NCBI GenBank assembly: GCA_003695455.1
Contig: RFJF01000321.1
Location: 1 to 6,106 of the forward strand
Direction of reading: 5' to 3'
DNA length: 6,106 nt
From: Chloroflexota bacterium
Lineage (GTDB): Bacteria > Chloroflexota > Anaerolineae > 4572-78 > J111
In this document: positions 5,403 to 6,106 of the stretch, one piece after another
How the letters are laid out: each line of letters starts with the position of its first letter
Position numbering within the stretch: position 1 is the first letter of the stretch
Program-made: the position numbers and the translations under genes
The notes under the pieces: model-generated
Seen by the model: the letters and a program-made list of their open reading frames with translations, nothing else
What the model was told of the DNA's origin: nothing
The model's database searches: none

Positions 5403-6106
5403 CTATTTTTCCACCACAGCTGCCAAATCCGGGTCTGAGCGGGCTGTGTCTGCCAGGCCGGGCCGGAATTCCACCGCCGAATGCAGGCTGGCCGCCGCGT
5501 CCGGCATTTTGTTTTGCCGGGCCAGCACACAGGCCAGATTGTAGTGCGCGACGGCATCGTCCGGGGTCCGTTGCAACACGGCCCGGTAGTCTGCCTCGGC
5601 GCGGGCAAAGTTGCCGGCCTGCTGGTGCGCGATGGCCCGGTTGAATAACGCCGCTGGCTGGTGCGGCTCGAGGGCCAAAACCTGCGTGTAGTCAGCAATG
5701 GCCGCCGCAAAATTCCCCTGCTGCAAGTAGACGTTGCCCCGGCTCAGCCGGGTTGCAGCATCGTGTGGGGCCAGTTGCAACGCCGCCGAGTAATCGGCCA
5801 CAGCCTGCGCCGGGTCGCCCAACTGCCGGATAGAGTCGCCGCGTCCGGCAAAGGCCGCCGCAAAATTTTCATCCAGCCGGATGGCCTGGTCAAAGTTGGC
5901 CCACGCCGACTTAAAATCTCCCTGCCGGAAAAAAATCATTGCCCGGCCCGCCGCCGCGCGGGCATCTTTGGGATTGCGCCGGATGGCTTCGGCGTAGTCG
6001 CTGAGCGCCGCGTCATCATTGCCGAGCTGGGCGTGGGCCGCGGCCCGGCTGATAAACCACTTGCCGTTGCCGGGATTGTGCCGGATGGCCTCGCTCAGGT
6101 CAGCCA
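5403..6106 (-). CDS. TPR-repeat protein (partial; N-terminal part beyond the right edge)
   Basis: The frame stays open from the stop TAG (5403-5405) to the window edge, giving at least 234 residues. It is built almost entirely of 34-residue tetratricopeptide repeats: about six full copies and one partial, each with the usual G/A positions and a final P (for example 'AAAGRAMIFFRQGDFKSAWANFDQAI', 'RLSRGNVYLQQGNFAAAIADYTQVLALEP', 'FNRAIAHQQAGNFARAEADYRAVL'). The tail 'ARSDPDLAAVVEK' follows the last repeat. An ATG at 5937-5939 is inside a repeat and is not the start: in-frame TPR sequence continues upstream through 'LSDYAEAIRRNP' and 'ADLSEAIRHNP'. TPR arrays bind partner proteins; no catalytic domain or membrane segment is visible in this part. 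It converges on clpS and is not in its operon. Confidence 0.9.
   Translation of the reverse strand, partial: ADLSEAIRHNPGNGKWFISRAAAHAQLGNDDAALSDYAEAIRRNPKDARAAAGRAMIFFRQGDFKSAWANFDQAIRLDENFAAAFAGRGDSIRQLGDPAQAVADYSAALQLAPHDAATRLSRGNVYLQQGNFAAAIADYTQVLALEPHQPAALFNRAIAHQQAGNFARAEADYRAVLQRTPDDAVAHYNLACVLARQNKMPDAAASLHSAVEFRPGLADTARSDPDLAAVVEK

Noticed and set aside
5006..5710. 234-codon minus-strand frame spanning clpS and the end of the TPR gene
   Set aside because: It conflicts with the clear ClpS core on the other strand and with the TPR reading frame; its translation is low-complexity Arg/Pro/Thr-rich.
5403..5939. Starting the right-hand TPR gene at the ATG at 5939
   Set aside because: That Met lies within a TPR unit, and in-frame TPR sequence continues without a stop to the window edge.

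Overview
The window looks like chromosomal DNA of a GC-rich bacterium. The large, alanine- and leucine-rich TPR proteins, the DUF1269 membrane protein, the 8-oxoguanine-deaminase-type amidohydrolase and the heptanucleotide tandem repeats between genes suggest Chloroflexota (Anaerolineae/Ardenticatenia-like). That placement is inference from gene style, not a marker-gene result. No rRNA, tRNA, CRISPR, insertion sequence or phage gene was seen.

Layout, left to right. (a) Positions 1-50 hold the last 15 codons and stop of a rightward gene. It converges, through a strong bidirectional hairpin terminator (56-81), on a leftward gene for a membrane-anchored or secreted type I phosphodiesterase/nucleotide pyrophosphatase (106-1317). 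(b) A 569-bp divergent intergenic region (1318-1886) contains a markedly AT-rich island, a sigma70-like promoter embedded in a perfect 12-bp inverted repeat (1591-1629), and a second 12-bp dyad with promoter-like hexamers (1746-1785). This is the least explained part of the window. (c) A single DUF1269 membrane-protein gene (1887-2378) ends at a textbook rho-independent terminator (2429-2458). (d) A near-consensus promoter (TTGAGA-17-TATAAT, 2476-2504) begins a probable operon: an amidohydrolase best matched to 8-oxoguanine deaminase (2534-3952), a single-pass membrane TPR protein whose ATG abuts the previous stop (3953-4909), and the Clp protease adaptor ClpS (4943-5329). (e) A convergent leftward TPR-repeat gene (5403 to beyond the right edge) is cut off at its N-terminal side.

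How the genes may work together: the operon links deamination of an oxidised purine base to an N-degron adaptor for ClpAP/ClpCP and to a membrane TPR scaffold, which would fit damage clean-up or quality control. This rests on co-localisation only. ClpS is flanked on both sides by 7-bp tandem repeats, with related 7-mers inside its first 17 codons, so its 5' end seems to have been built from, or invaded by, repeat DNA. Its degron pocket also differs from E. coli ClpS at several positions.
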